This document shows, one piece after another, positions 8,529-15,386 of a stretch of 17,101 nucleotides of DNA. Positions within the stretch are counted from its first letter, which is position 1, and the number at the start of each line of letters is the position of its first letter. The stretch comes from Lachnospiraceae bacterium (GTDB lineage: Bacteria > Bacillota > Clostridia > Lachnospirales > Lachnospiraceae). The notes beneath the pieces were generated by a model. That model was not told the origin of the DNA. It ran no database searches and worked only from the letters and a program-made list of their open reading frames with translations. The position numbers were made by a program, and so were the translations under genes. Where the stretch lies: the NCBI GenBank assembly GCA_017461685.1, contig JAFTXF010000010.1, positions 1-17,101 on the forward strand. The letters are read 5' to 3'.

Positions 8529-9671
8529 TTATGCGGTCTGCTGACCCATAACAAAAACGCTGTCTATGCGGATATCTTCATCAAATACGACGATATCTGC
8601 GTCCTTTCCGTTTGCCAGGACACCTTTATTTAACTGCATCACCTCTGCAGGAACCTTTGTAATCATCTTCACAGCATCTGTCATGTCGACTCCTACTTCC
8701 TTCACAAGCACACGCACCAAAACGTCAGCCGTAGCAATGCTTCCTGCAAAAGCACTTCTGTCCTTCAGCTTGCAGACGCCGTCTTCTACGATAAATTCCG
8801 TGCTGACCATCACGCCTTCCTTAATATCTGTTCCCGCAATCGCAAGACTATCGGTGGTTAAAAGCACTCGGTCAGTCCCCTTAATCTTTAAGATCAGGCG
8901 AATCAGCTCTGCCGGCAAATGTCTGCCGTCTGCAATGATTTCCGCATAAATATCATCAGATAAAAATGCTGTTTCCAGCACACCCAGTCTGCGGAAGCCC
9001 TGCTTCCTGGTCACGGTAGATGTGCAGGAATACAAATGGGTAATCAGATTGCAGCCATTTTCCATAGCCACACACATATCGTCATAAATAGCATTGGTAT
9101 GTCCTGCGCTGGGTACGATGCCGTGTTCCTTCAGATATTTACAGAATACACCGTCTGTATCATTCTCAGGTGCATAGGTCCAACGGGCAATGGCCTGTCC
9201 TGCTGTCTCCACCAACGCTTCATACTCCGTAGAATCCGGCGGTGTAATATAATCCGTACACTGAGCGCCGCACTGCTCCTTGGAAAGGTAAGGTCCTTCC
9301 ATATGCGCTCCCAAAAGATTTGACTTTAACGCAGGACTCTTCTGTGCCTTCTGCACCTCAAAAACAGCCTCTGACATGACTGTAAAAGGCGCTGCTGAAA
9401 TCGTCGGACAAATGGTAGTGGTACCGTGGGTCATATGGAAATTGCAGCCCTCTACGATATCTTCGGCCTTACCCGTAAAATCATATCCATTGCCGCCGTG
9501 TGTGTGGGTATCAATAAAACCCGGTGCCACATAGAGACCTGTCTTATCATACTCTCGGTCAAAAGGCAGTTCCTCCCCGGTTACAACATGGATTTTATCA
9601 CCGTCTATGTATACGTAACCGGATATTAACTTGTCACCTGCAATAATTTTATCACTTTTTATTCTTATCAT
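8529..9671 (-). CDS. nagA: N-acetylglucosamine-6-phosphate deacetylase
   Basis: Removes acetate from GlcNAc-6-phosphate to give glucosamine-6-phosphate, the substrate of the neighbouring deaminase. The amidohydrolase fold is shown by HTHGGNGYDF (H56, H58), the metal-binding glutamate in HMEGPYLS (E125), SAGHTNA (H191), THLYSCTS (H212) and the catalytic aspartate in TTDSLAIAG (D274). I chose the ATG at 9671, giving 380 residues (E. coli NagA is 382). It begins MIRIKSDKI like the family and starts 5 bp after the nagB stop. An upstream ATG at 9704 would add 11 residues overlapping nagB and has no better ribosome binding site. Second gene of a nagBA operon. Confidence 0.94.
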   Translation of the reverse strand: MIRIKSDKIIAGDKLISGYVYIDGDKIHVVTGEELPFDREYDKTGLYVAPGFIDTHTHGGNGYDFTGKAEDIVEGCNFHMTHGTTTICPTISAAPFTVMSEAVFEVQKAQKSPALKSNLLGAHMEGPYLSKEQCGAQCTDYITPPDSTEYEALVETAGQAIARWTYAPENDTDGVFCKYLKEHGIVPSAGHTNAIYDDMCVAMENGCNLITHLYSCTSTVTRKQGFRRLGVLETAFLSDDIYAEIIADGRHLPAELIRLILKIKGTDRVLLTTDSLAIAGTDIKEGVMVSTEFIVEDGVCKLKDRSAFAGSIATADVLVRVLVKEVGVDMTDAVKMITKVPAEVMQLNKGVLANGKDADIVVFDEDIRIDSVFVMGQQTA

Positions 9672-9675
9672 AATC

Positions 9676-10434
9676 TTAACCAAGTAATGCTGAACTGTCA
9701 GCATCTAAATACAAAACTGCTGCCTCATGCTCACGTAATATGGTAGCCGGGCACTCTTCATTAATGGCACCGCACAATGTTCTCTTAACTGCCTGTGCTT
9801 TGGTAGGTGCAGGAACGATGCAGAATAACTGAGGTGCTTCGTTAAATACAGGGCATGTTAATGTAATCGCCTGCTTCGGAACCTGGGAAAGTTCTTTAAA
9901 GCATCCGTCATTTACCTGCTGCTGTCTGCAAACCTCGTCAAGCAAAACTGTTTTCACCTTTTTGGTATCCTTAAAATCAGCTACCCACGGATCATTAAAT
10001 GCAATATGACCGTTCTCACCGATACCCATAATAATAATATCTGCAGGATTTTCTTCCAAAAGCTTTGCATAACGCTCGCATTCCTGCTCCGGATCTGCTG
10101 CTTCACAGTCAATATAATTCACTGACTTAAATGGTGCCTTTCCGAAAATATGCTCATTTAAGAAATTGCCGAAGCCCTGCGGTGCACTTTTATCCAGACC
10201 GATATATTCATCCATATGGAATGCATTCACTCTGTTCCATTCAATATCACTGTCAACTAGAGACTGTAACACATCATTCTGAGACGGGGCAGCTGCAAAT
10301 ATAATATTGATTTCTTCCTTCACTGCAAGAAGCTCCTTTATCTTTGCATGAATGTCTGCAGCTGCCACCTCACCCATTTCCGTGCGGTTTGGCATGATTT
10401 TTACCTGTAATTTGTCTACTGTTAATGTTTTCAT
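9676..10434 (-). CDS. nagB: Glucosamine-6-phosphate deaminase/isomerase family protein
   Basis: A NagB-family protein of 252 residues, expected to convert glucosamine-6-phosphate to fructose-6-phosphate and ammonia, feeding glycolysis. Family motifs are FHMDEYIGL (D75, E76) and GIGENGHIAFNDP (residues 137-149, with H143). Two positions differ from E. coli-type NagB: the residue two before the histidine is Asn (N141) where E. coli has the catalytic Asp, and the later Glu is Asp (D148). The N-terminal phosphate-binding TGxTP-type loop is replaced by FAAAPSQND (46-54). This marks a divergent subfamily; linkage to nagA still supports an amino-sugar phosphate role, but the exact substrate is less certain. 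Start ATG at 10434 with AAGGAG six bases upstream. Confidence 0.88.
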   Translation of the reverse strand: MKTLTVDKLQVKIMPNRTEMGEVAAADIHAKIKELLAVKEEINIIFAAAPSQNDVLQSLVDSDIEWNRVNAFHMDEYIGLDKSAPQGFGNFLNEHIFGKAPFKSVNYIDCEAADPEQECERYAKLLEENPADIIIMGIGENGHIAFNDPWVADFKDTKKVKTVLLDEVCRQQQVNDGCFKELSQVPKQAITLTCPVFNEAPQLFCIVPAPTKAQAVKRTLCGAINEECPATILREHEAAVLYLDADSSALLG

Positions 10435-10541
10435 AATGAACTCCTTCTATATCTTATTAGTTAGTCGCTTGCGACTATATTTATTAGTACGTTCCGCGCC
10501 TCCTACTCCGGTCAGGAGCGTATCTATTATTTTCCATTTTT
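10435..10541 (-). promoter_or_regulatory. nagB mRNA leader with two inverted repeats
   Basis: From the probable transcription start (about 10535) to the nagB ATG the leader is about 100 nt. It holds a perfect TAGTCGC-tt-GCGACTA palindrome (10462-10477). It also holds a hairpin of 7 bp with one bulge whose arms are 10497-10504 and 10514-10520, with a 9-nt loop. They could be RNA stem-loops or protein operators; neither has a T run, so terminator function is not supported. Confidence 0.45.
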
Positions 10542-10569
10542 ATTGTATAATATATTTTTGCAATGTGAA
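10542..10569 (-). promoter_or_regulatory. Promoter of nagBA
   Basis: On the minus strand, -35 TTCACA (10564-10569, 5 of 6 matches) and -10 TACAAT (10542-10547, 5 of 6) are separated by 16 bp. An AT-rich stretch lies around the -10. It points into the nagB leader. Confidence 0.6.
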
Positions 10570-10609
10570 TTGCACTTTCTCCACTCTGCCATTGCAAAAA
10601 GTATACTTT
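10555..10609. promoter_or_regulatory. Candidate operator sites at the nagB promoter
   Basis: A perfect inverted repeat TGCAAT-gtga-ATTGCA (10559-10574) overlaps the -35. A further ATTGCAAAAA (10591-10600) mirrors TTTTTGCAAT (10555-10564), giving three half-sites. Adjacent is a perfect 12-bp palindrome AAAGTATACTTT (10598-10609). The placement suits a repressor or activator of amino-sugar genes, but no known regulator motif was recognised. Confidence 0.4.
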
Positions 10610-10694
10610 GGTAAATCATACCCCGATGCTCTGTTGCTCCCAGGTCACCATCTCCTAACATTCTCCTAAAGTTTTCCTACTTTTACTTTTTCTA

Positions 10695-10723
10695 TTTACG
10701 CCGAACAAATGTTTTGGTATACT
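10695..10723 (+). promoter_or_regulatory. Promoter of dinB
   Basis: -35 TTTACG (10695-10700), a 17-bp spacer, and an extended -10, TGG-TATACT, with the hexamer at 10718-10723. The predicted transcript starts near 10730 and has a leader of about 100 nt before dinB. The spacer contains the LexA box listed next. Confidence 0.65.
10702..10715 (+). promoter_or_regulatory. LexA (SOS) box in the dinB promoter
   Basis: CGAACAAATGTTTT fits the Gram-positive LexA/DinR consensus CGAACRNRYGTTYC at 13 of 14 positions, failing only at the last. It lies between the -35 and -10, where bound LexA would block RNA polymerase. The downstream gene is a translesion polymerase, a classic SOS target. Confidence 0.8.
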
Positions 10724-10730
10724 ATGAATA

Positions 10731-10793
10731 GAGAAACCGGCACGCAGCGAGCGCATCCCTGAGAAGGAATATAGCACTTCCGCCGGATTTCTC
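10731..10793 (+). promoter_or_regulatory. Structured 5' leader of dinB
   Basis: GAGAAACCGGC at the start pairs with GCCGGATTTCTC at the end (11 bp with a bulged A). Inside, GGAA and TTCC around 10775-10781 can form a second hairpin and a small GC hairpin may form near 10746-10753. The structure ends 27 nt before the ribosome binding site GAGGAGG. There is no T run, so it is not an obvious terminator. No known riboswitch class was recognised. Confidence 0.45.
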
Positions 10794-10830
10794 ATATTCC
10801 TAACGCATTATTGCTGCCGAGGAGGTTCCC

Positions 10831-12105
10831 ATGGAGAAGCATCCGATTATTTTTCATATTGATGTAAACAGTGCCTTCCTTTCCTGGGAAGCCGCATACC
10901 GCATGCAGGTACTGGGTGAGGAGATTGATATCCGCACCATTCCTGCCGTTATCGGCGGGTCAGAGGCTGAGCGTCACGGTATCGTTTTGGCCAAGTCCAC
11001 ACCCGCCAAGCGCTACAAGATTCAGACCGGTGAACCTTTAGCTCATGCACGTAAGAAGTGCCCAAATCTGGTCATTGTACCACCCACCTATTCCGTTTAC
11101 GTAGACTCTTCCAGACGCTTTGTGGACTATTTAAAGCAATTCACTCCGGACGTGGAGCCTTACAGCATCGACGAAGTTTTCTGCGATTTTACAGGCACGG
11201 AGCACCTTTACGGCAAGCCGGAAGTCTGGGCCAGACAACTGGCTGACCGGATTCGGGATACCCTGGGTTTTACGGTCAATATCGGTATTTCTTCCAATAG
11301 ATTACTGGCCAAGATGGCCTCTGATTTTGAAAAGCCTGACAAGGTCCATACCCTTTTTCCTGCGGAAGTGCCTTCCAAGATGTGGCCTCTGGATATCCGG
11401 GAGCTGTTCTTCGTAGGCAAGGCTTCCGAGCAGAAGCTGCGTACCTTGGGCATCCACACGATCGGTGATTTAGCCCGGACAGACAAGGATTTTCTGCGCC
11501 ACCATCTGAAAAAGCACGGGGAAACCATCTGGGATTTTGCCCATGGCATTGACCACGGGGAGATCACCAAAGAATCCACTCCGCAAAATAAGGGCTATGG
11601 CAACTCCATTACTATCTCTTATGATGTAACAGATGCTGACACCGCCCGTATGATTCTTTTATCCTTATGTGAAACCGTAGGTGCCCGCATCCGCGCTGAC
11701 AAGGCGTATGTAGGCGTGGTAGGCGTTACTATTACCGACCACAATTTTCATCATACCTCCCATCAAAAGGCTCTGCCTGCCGCCACCGATGTTACCTACC
11801 GGATTTATGAGACGGCCTGCAGTCTTTTTGATGAGCTTTGGAATGGTACTCCCATCCGGCTTTTGGGTGTGTTTACCTCCCGTGCCACCGAAGAACAAAG
11901 CTTTCAGTACAGCCTCTTTGAAACAGACAAATACGAGCGCCTTTCCAAGCTGGACAAGGCCATTGATTCTATCCGCGGTAAATACGGGGAGGACTCTGTC
12001 CAGAGGGCCTGCTTCGTGAAGAACAGACAGACCCACATGTCCGGCGGTATTAATAAAGCCAAACGCACAGAACATACTAAAAGAGGCCATGCGGAAGGGT
12101 GTTAA
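10831..12105 (+). CDS. dinB: Y-family DNA polymerase (DinB/UmuC-like, Pol IV)
   Basis: A 424-residue translesion DNA polymerase that copies past damaged bases. The palm has HIDVNSAFLSWEA, with catalytic D11 and steric-gate F16, and YSIDEVFCDF with D114 and E115; NIGISSNRLLAKMASDFEKPD (from residue 150) is the conserved finger/palm block. A helix-hairpin-helix thumb (FVGKASEQKLRTLGIHTIGDLA) and a little-finger domain follow. QYSLF (359-363) matches a beta-clamp binding motif. The DVNSAFLSWEA form, rather than DMDAFFASVE, places it in a UmuC-like branch common in Clostridia. Start ATG at 10831 follows GAGGAGG. It is the only plus-strand gene recognised in the window, probably monocistronic and LexA-controlled. 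Its last codons lie inside the terminator hairpin. Confidence 0.93.
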   Translation: MEKHPIIFHIDVNSAFLSWEAAYRMQVLGEEIDIRTIPAVIGGSEAERHGIVLAKSTPAKRYKIQTGEPLAHARKKCPNLVIVPPTYSVYVDSSRRFVDYLKQFTPDVEPYSIDEVFCDFTGTEHLYGKPEVWARQLADRIRDTLGFTVNIGISSNRLLAKMASDFEKPDKVHTLFPAEVPSKMWPLDIRELFFVGKASEQKLRTLGIHTIGDLARTDKDFLRHHLKKHGETIWDFAHGIDHGEITKESTPQNKGYGNSITISYDVTDADTARMILLSLCETVGARIRADKAYVGVVGVTITDHNFHHTSHQKALPAATDVTYRIYETACSLFDELWNGTPIRLLGVFTSRATEEQSFQYSLFETDKYERLSKLDKAIDSIRGKYGEDSVQRACFVKNRQTHMSGGINKAKRTEHTKRGHAEGC

Positions 12106-12129
12106 TCCTTGAACCGCTATGCCTCTTTT
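12079..12129. terminator. Bidirectional terminator between dinB and the NSS transporter
   Basis: AAAAGAGGC-cat-GCGG on the left pairs with CCGC-tat-GCCTCTTTT on the right. It reads as a hairpin followed by a T run on both strands. It serves dinB on the plus strand and the convergent transporter on the minus strand, whose stop is 20 bp away. The left arm overlaps the last nine or so codons of dinB. Confidence 0.85.
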
Positions 12130-12148
12130 CTAAATCATTTTGCTTTGA

Positions 12149-13504
12149 TTAAATAAGTCCTGATATCAAAATTACAAGGATTAATACCGGCAGCACAATC
12201 ATAAACGGCCACTTCAACCATCTTGCAATCTTAAGTCCTTTACCGGTATTGACCTCTGCAAGATAATTATCAAAGCCCCAGCCCCATTTCGTAACACAAA
12301 ATAGCAGATATACCAAAGAACCGATTGGCAACAGCAGATTACTTACAATAAAGTCCTCGCTGTCTAACACGTCTCTGCCTCCTACAATGTGTAAATCCTT
12401 CCATACATTGTAACCTAATACACATGGTAAGCTTGCAAGCAGAATAAAGATACAGTTAATGATAACGGATTTCTTTCTGTCCCATCCGAAATTATCCATG
12501 CAGGTTGCAAGTAAATTTTCAAACACTGCAATAACTGTTGTAAAGCTTGCAAAGGTCATAAACAGGAAAAACAGACTTCCCCACACTCTGCCGCCGGTCA
12601 TATTTACAAATACATTCGGCAAGGTCACGAATATTAAAGAAGGTCCCTGATCCGGCTGAATACCAAAAGAGTAGCATGCCGGGAAAATAATCAAACCTGA
12701 CATCACTGCTACAAAAGTATCCAGACAGCAGATTCGAACAGCCTCACCACCCAGCGTGTGCTCTTTAGACATATATGTACCGAAAATTTCCATAGCAGCA
12801 ATGCCTAAACTCAGTGTAAAGAAAGACTGATTCATGGCAGCCACAATCACATTACCGATACCAACCTCTGCTGCCCGCGCAAAATCCGGCAGCAAATAAA
12901 AGGCAAGACCTTCACTGGAATTCGGCAGTGTGATACTGTTAATCGCCAAGACAATGATAAGCACCAACAACGCACCCATCATGTACTTACTGATTTTTTC
13001 CAGTCCCTTCTGTAATCCGAAGCTGCAGACTGCAAAGCCGGCAATAACAGTAATTACCATAAAAATTCCCATTTCCCATGGATCAGCCAGCATGTCACTA
13101 AATGCAGCACCTACAGATGCCGTATCCATGCCGCTTTTAAAGGACCCACCGACAAATTTGGCAAAATAACCGAGCATCCAACCTGATACTGTGGTATAGT
13201 ACATCATCAGTAAATAGCAGCCAATAATGCAGAACCAGCCATGAATATGCCACTTGCTGCCCAGTTTCTCTAATTCCTTGTAACCCAAAACCGCACTCTT
13301 ACGGCTGGCACGACCTACTGCCAATTCCATAGTCAGTACAGGTACACCCATGCACAACAGGAACAGTAAATAAAACAAAACAAATACACCGCCGCCATTC
13401 TGTCCGGCTACATAAGGGAATTTCCATACGTTACCGATACCGATGGCACATCCTGCACTTACCAGGATAAAACCCAACCTGGATTGAAAACTTTCTCTTT
13501 TCAT
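12149..13504 (-). CDS. Sodium-dependent neurotransmitter:sodium symporter (NSS/SNF) family amino acid transporter
   Basis: A 451-residue polytopic membrane protein of the LeuT fold. The TM1 signature is clear: SAGCAIGIGNVWKFPYVAGQ (residues 16-35), containing the unwound Na+/substrate site, followed by NGGG. The TM2 region ends PVLTMELAVGR. FASFTTVIAVFE in the TM8 region carries the small hydroxyl residues of the Na2 site. The length suits the 11-helix bacterial NSS subgroup (MhsT/TnaT-like, about 450 residues). Substrate, probably a hydrophobic or aromatic amino acid, cannot be assigned. The start ATG at 13504 has AGGAGA about 13 bases upstream, longer than usual; no alternative in-frame start was seen. 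It lies 39 bp after the HIT gene and is likely co-transcribed with it. Confidence 0.94.
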   Translation of the reverse strand: MKRESFQSRLGFILVSAGCAIGIGNVWKFPYVAGQNGGGVFVLFYLLFLLCMGVPVLTMELAVGRASRKSAVLGYKELEKLGSKWHIHGWFCIIGCYLLMMYYTTVSGWMLGYFAKFVGGSFKSGMDTASVGAAFSDMLADPWEMGIFMVITVIAGFAVCSFGLQKGLEKISKYMMGALLVLIIVLAINSITLPNSSEGLAFYLLPDFARAAEVGIGNVIVAAMNQSFFTLSLGIAAMEIFGTYMSKEHTLGGEAVRICCLDTFVAVMSGLIIFPACYSFGIQPDQGPSLIFVTLPNVFVNMTGGRVWGSLFFLFMTFASFTTVIAVFENLLATCMDNFGWDRKKSVIINCIFILLASLPCVLGYNVWKDLHIVGGRDVLDSEDFIVSNLLLPIGSLVYLLFCVTKWGWGFDNYLAEVNTGKGLKIARWLKWPFMIVLPVLILVILISGLI

Positions 13505-13543
13505 ATTATTATAATTTTCTCCTAACTATATTACCTGCATTTT

Positions 13544-13957
13544 CTACAAGCAAGCCTTTATTTTCTCAATCATCTCTGCATATTCTGCGTCCGTCAATAA
13601 GGTCTTGCCCGGATTCATCTCGAAAACACCACCCCACTCGTACTCATCCTTGTACTTCGGAACCAAATGCATATGCAAATGACATCCGGTATCGCCATAT
13701 GCACCGTAATTTACCTTATCCGGATGGAATGCCTTATGAATAGCCCTGGCTGCACGCGCCACATCGGCAAAAAAAGCGTTTCTATCTTCATCGGAAATAT
13801 TTACGATTTCACTTACATGGTCCTTGTATGCTACGATACATCTTCCCGGATGAGACTGCTCTTTAAATAAAATCAAAGTGCTGACACTTAACTCGCAAAT
13901 CTCAATCCCAAATTTTGCCAGTAATTCACCTTTCTGACAATATCCGCAATTCTGCAT
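13544..13957 (-). CDS. HIT-family nucleotide hydrolase/transferase
   Basis: A 137-residue histidine-triad protein acting on nucleotide phosphates (AMP-lysine-like, Ap4A or similar). The triad CHLHMHLVPK (H93, H95, H97) is intact, preceded by VNYGAYGD. An N-terminal NCGYC pair (CxxC) may bind zinc, as in some HIT proteins. I chose ATG 13957 because AAAGAGG sits 6 bases upstream. The upstream ATG at 13984 would add nine residues, with its nearest AGGAG about 19 bases away. Physiological substrate unknown; linked to the NSS transporter by a 39-bp gap. Confidence 0.88.
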   Translation of the reverse strand: MQNCGYCQKGELLAKFGIEICELSVSTLILFKEQSHPGRCIVAYKDHVSEIVNISDEDRNAFFADVARAARAIHKAFHPDKVNYGAYGDTGCHLHMHLVPKYKDEYEWGGVFEMNPGKTLLTDAEYAEMIEKIKACL

Positions 13958-14022
13958 AATTAACCTCTTTCCGTTATAAAACATTTTAGATTTTCTATTT
14001 CATCTCCTGCCCCAAAACACGT

Positions 14023-14412
14023 TTACGGAGCTGTTGTTCTTCTGCGTAATTTGTATAATTCCTCCGCTGCAAGTCTGGTTTTTGCCACTACATTACCTGC
14101 ATTACGCGGAAAACAGTAATACTGCACACGTTCATCTCCCACACAAATCATATCCCCGATTTCATACCAGTAAAAATCGGAATACAATCCATAAGAAGAA
14201 TTGGGACTGTGCTTATAATCTAAAAGCCCCTCACAGCCCATTAAATGAAAGCCCTCAGCAGTATGTATCAAATGTCCGGAACCTACTTTATACACACATT
14301 TGGTGTCAATCAGCATACAGATATCCACATCTACATCCAGTCTGTAGGTGCCGTCAATAAGCTCCTGTCGTACACACTCGCGCTCCCACTGATACCAGTC
14401 CGGAATATGTTA
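14023..14412 (-). pseudogene. C-terminal part of the PlsC-like gene, severed by an in-frame TAA
   Basis: After the TAA at 14410-14412 the same frame stays open for 128 codons (from HIPDWYQWEREC to RRRTTAP, stop 14023-14025). The residues look like real protein, not shadow translation: DWYQWEREC, LIDTKCVYKVGSGHLIHTA and GFHLMGC. No ATG starts it; the first possible internal start is a GTG at 14328 with no ribosome binding site, which would remove the first conserved block. I infer this is the C-terminal domain of the upstream acyltransferase (about 425 residues if joined), cut off by a recent nonsense change or read through. The domain's function is unknown to me. Confidence 0.7.
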
Positions 14413-15300
14413 CATCAAAGTTTCACCATTTAAGTTTTTGAGAAAACCATCTTCGGTCAGCTCGTAAACCGCACCGCATGCATTACACATAAGGGTCGTC
14501 CCCCTGCCAACTGTCTGCCCCTCTTTCTGACAATGTGGACATTTATACAAGGTTCTTTCCAATCCTTCTGCGCGATATTTTTCCTTAACCTTGATACCCT
14601 TTTGCTGCTGCAGCTTAAAATTATCAAAGCTAAAGCTTTCCGCCAAAATCGCATTTAATTCTTCTACAGACTTTTCTTTAATATCTTCCGCAGAAAGCAG
14701 GTATTCCATTCTGGCAGAAATTGCCACCTTGCGGGTCTTTAAATTATTGTACAAAGGCTGGCGTAAGAAAGCTCCTTCTGTGGTAATCATCACCACCGGC
14801 ACATTCAAAAGCTTCAGACACTTGCCCAGACTCTCCGGTAACGGAGTGGCAGTGCCGTCAAAGCTATAGCTGGCCTCAGGGTACATGATGACAGATTCCT
14901 TCAATTCTCTGACTGTATGACGCATATCCCGCACCAGCGTTACATCATTAATAAACTTCTTAGTCGGAATACAGCCTACCAAACGTAATATCCAGTTCAG
15001 TCCCACAAAGGCATCCAGAGTAGTAACAATATGATATGGCCTGTCTGCCATGAGCAATGCTGCGATTTCTAAATCAATAAAACTGGAATGGTTCATAAGC
15101 ACCAGGCACGGCTCTTTTTTGCCCAGCATTTCCATGCCGATCTTTTCATATCCCGTAAAGCCTGCCAGTTTTAACAGCACATAGCAAACCGGCCGCAGCA
15201 CCACGCGAAGCAGCGTCCACTGTTTCCTCGGCTTGATGTGTTCCCCTTTCGGCAGTTTCAGAACTTCTTCGTAGCTTTTTGTTATTGTTTTAATTTTCAC
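14410..15300 (-). CDS. PlsC-like 1-acylglycerol-3-phosphate acyltransferase with zinc ribbon (truncated by in-frame TAA)
   Basis: A membrane-associated lysophospholipid acyltransferase (LPLAT/PlsC superfamily) of 296 residues up to the TAA. The catalytic NHSSFID box (H71, D76) and a PEA-type motif III in YPEASYSFDGT (E142) are present, with VPVVMITTEGAF as a motif IV-like block. Hydrophobic residues near 30-48 may anchor it to the membrane. A C-terminal zinc ribbon has CPHC (C254, C257) and CNAC (C272, C275). The start is GTG at 15300 with GAGG nine bases upstream. The frame continues past the TAA into conserved-looking sequence, so the gene is probably a truncated version of a longer protein. 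The acyltransferase domain itself is complete and may still work. Confidence 0.82.
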   Translation of the reverse strand: MKIKTITKSYEEVLKLPKGEHIKPRKQWTLLRVVLRPVCYVLLKLAGFTGYEKIGMEMLGKKEPCLVLMNHSSFIDLEIAALLMADRPYHIVTTLDAFVGLNWILRLVGCIPTKKFINDVTLVRDMRHTVRELKESVIMYPEASYSFDGTATPLPESLGKCLKLLNVPVVMITTEGAFLRQPLYNNLKTRKVAISARMEYLLSAEDIKEKSVEELNAILAESFSFDNFKLQQQKGIKVKEKYRAEGLERTLYKCPHCQKEGQTVGRGTTLMCNACGAVYELTEDGFLKNLNGETLM

Positions 15301-15341
15301 TATATAATCCCTCGAAAAGAATTTTCAACTTCTGCCTTGTC

Positions 15342-15376
15342 AAATATGTCCTGGCTGCTGCCTTTTGGACATATTT
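15342..15376 (-). terminator. Hairpin between pyrF and the acyltransferase gene
   Basis: Perfect 10-bp arms AAATATGTCC (15342-15351) and GGACATATTT (15367-15376) enclose a GGC-tgct-GCC inner stem (15353-15362). It starts about 11 bp after the pyrF stop. The tract after it is short (TTT then GAC on the minus strand), so termination may be weak or partial. It could instead be an operator or processing site. Confidence 0.45.
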
Positions 15377-15386
15377 TAAGCACTTT

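Noticed and set aside
9672..9704. Longer nagA start at 9704
   Set aside because: Would overlap nagB by 29 bp and add 11 residues not typical of NagA; the ATG at 9671 gives the family length.
11665..12090. Minus-strand frame of 141 codons inside dinB
   Set aside because: Antisense to conserved polymerase sequence; no family resemblance.
13958..13984. Longer HIT protein start at 13984
   Set aside because: Its nearest AGGAG is too far upstream, while the ATG at 13957 has AAAGAGG at normal spacing.
14023..14328. Separate small gene starting at a GTG (14328)
   Set aside because: No ribosome binding site, and the conserved-looking frame extends upstream past this GTG to the in-frame TAA. It is better read as the tail of the acyltransferase gene.
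15330..15345. TTGACA as a -35 for the acyltransferase gene
   Set aside because: No acceptable -10 lies 15-19 bp downstream on the minus strand.
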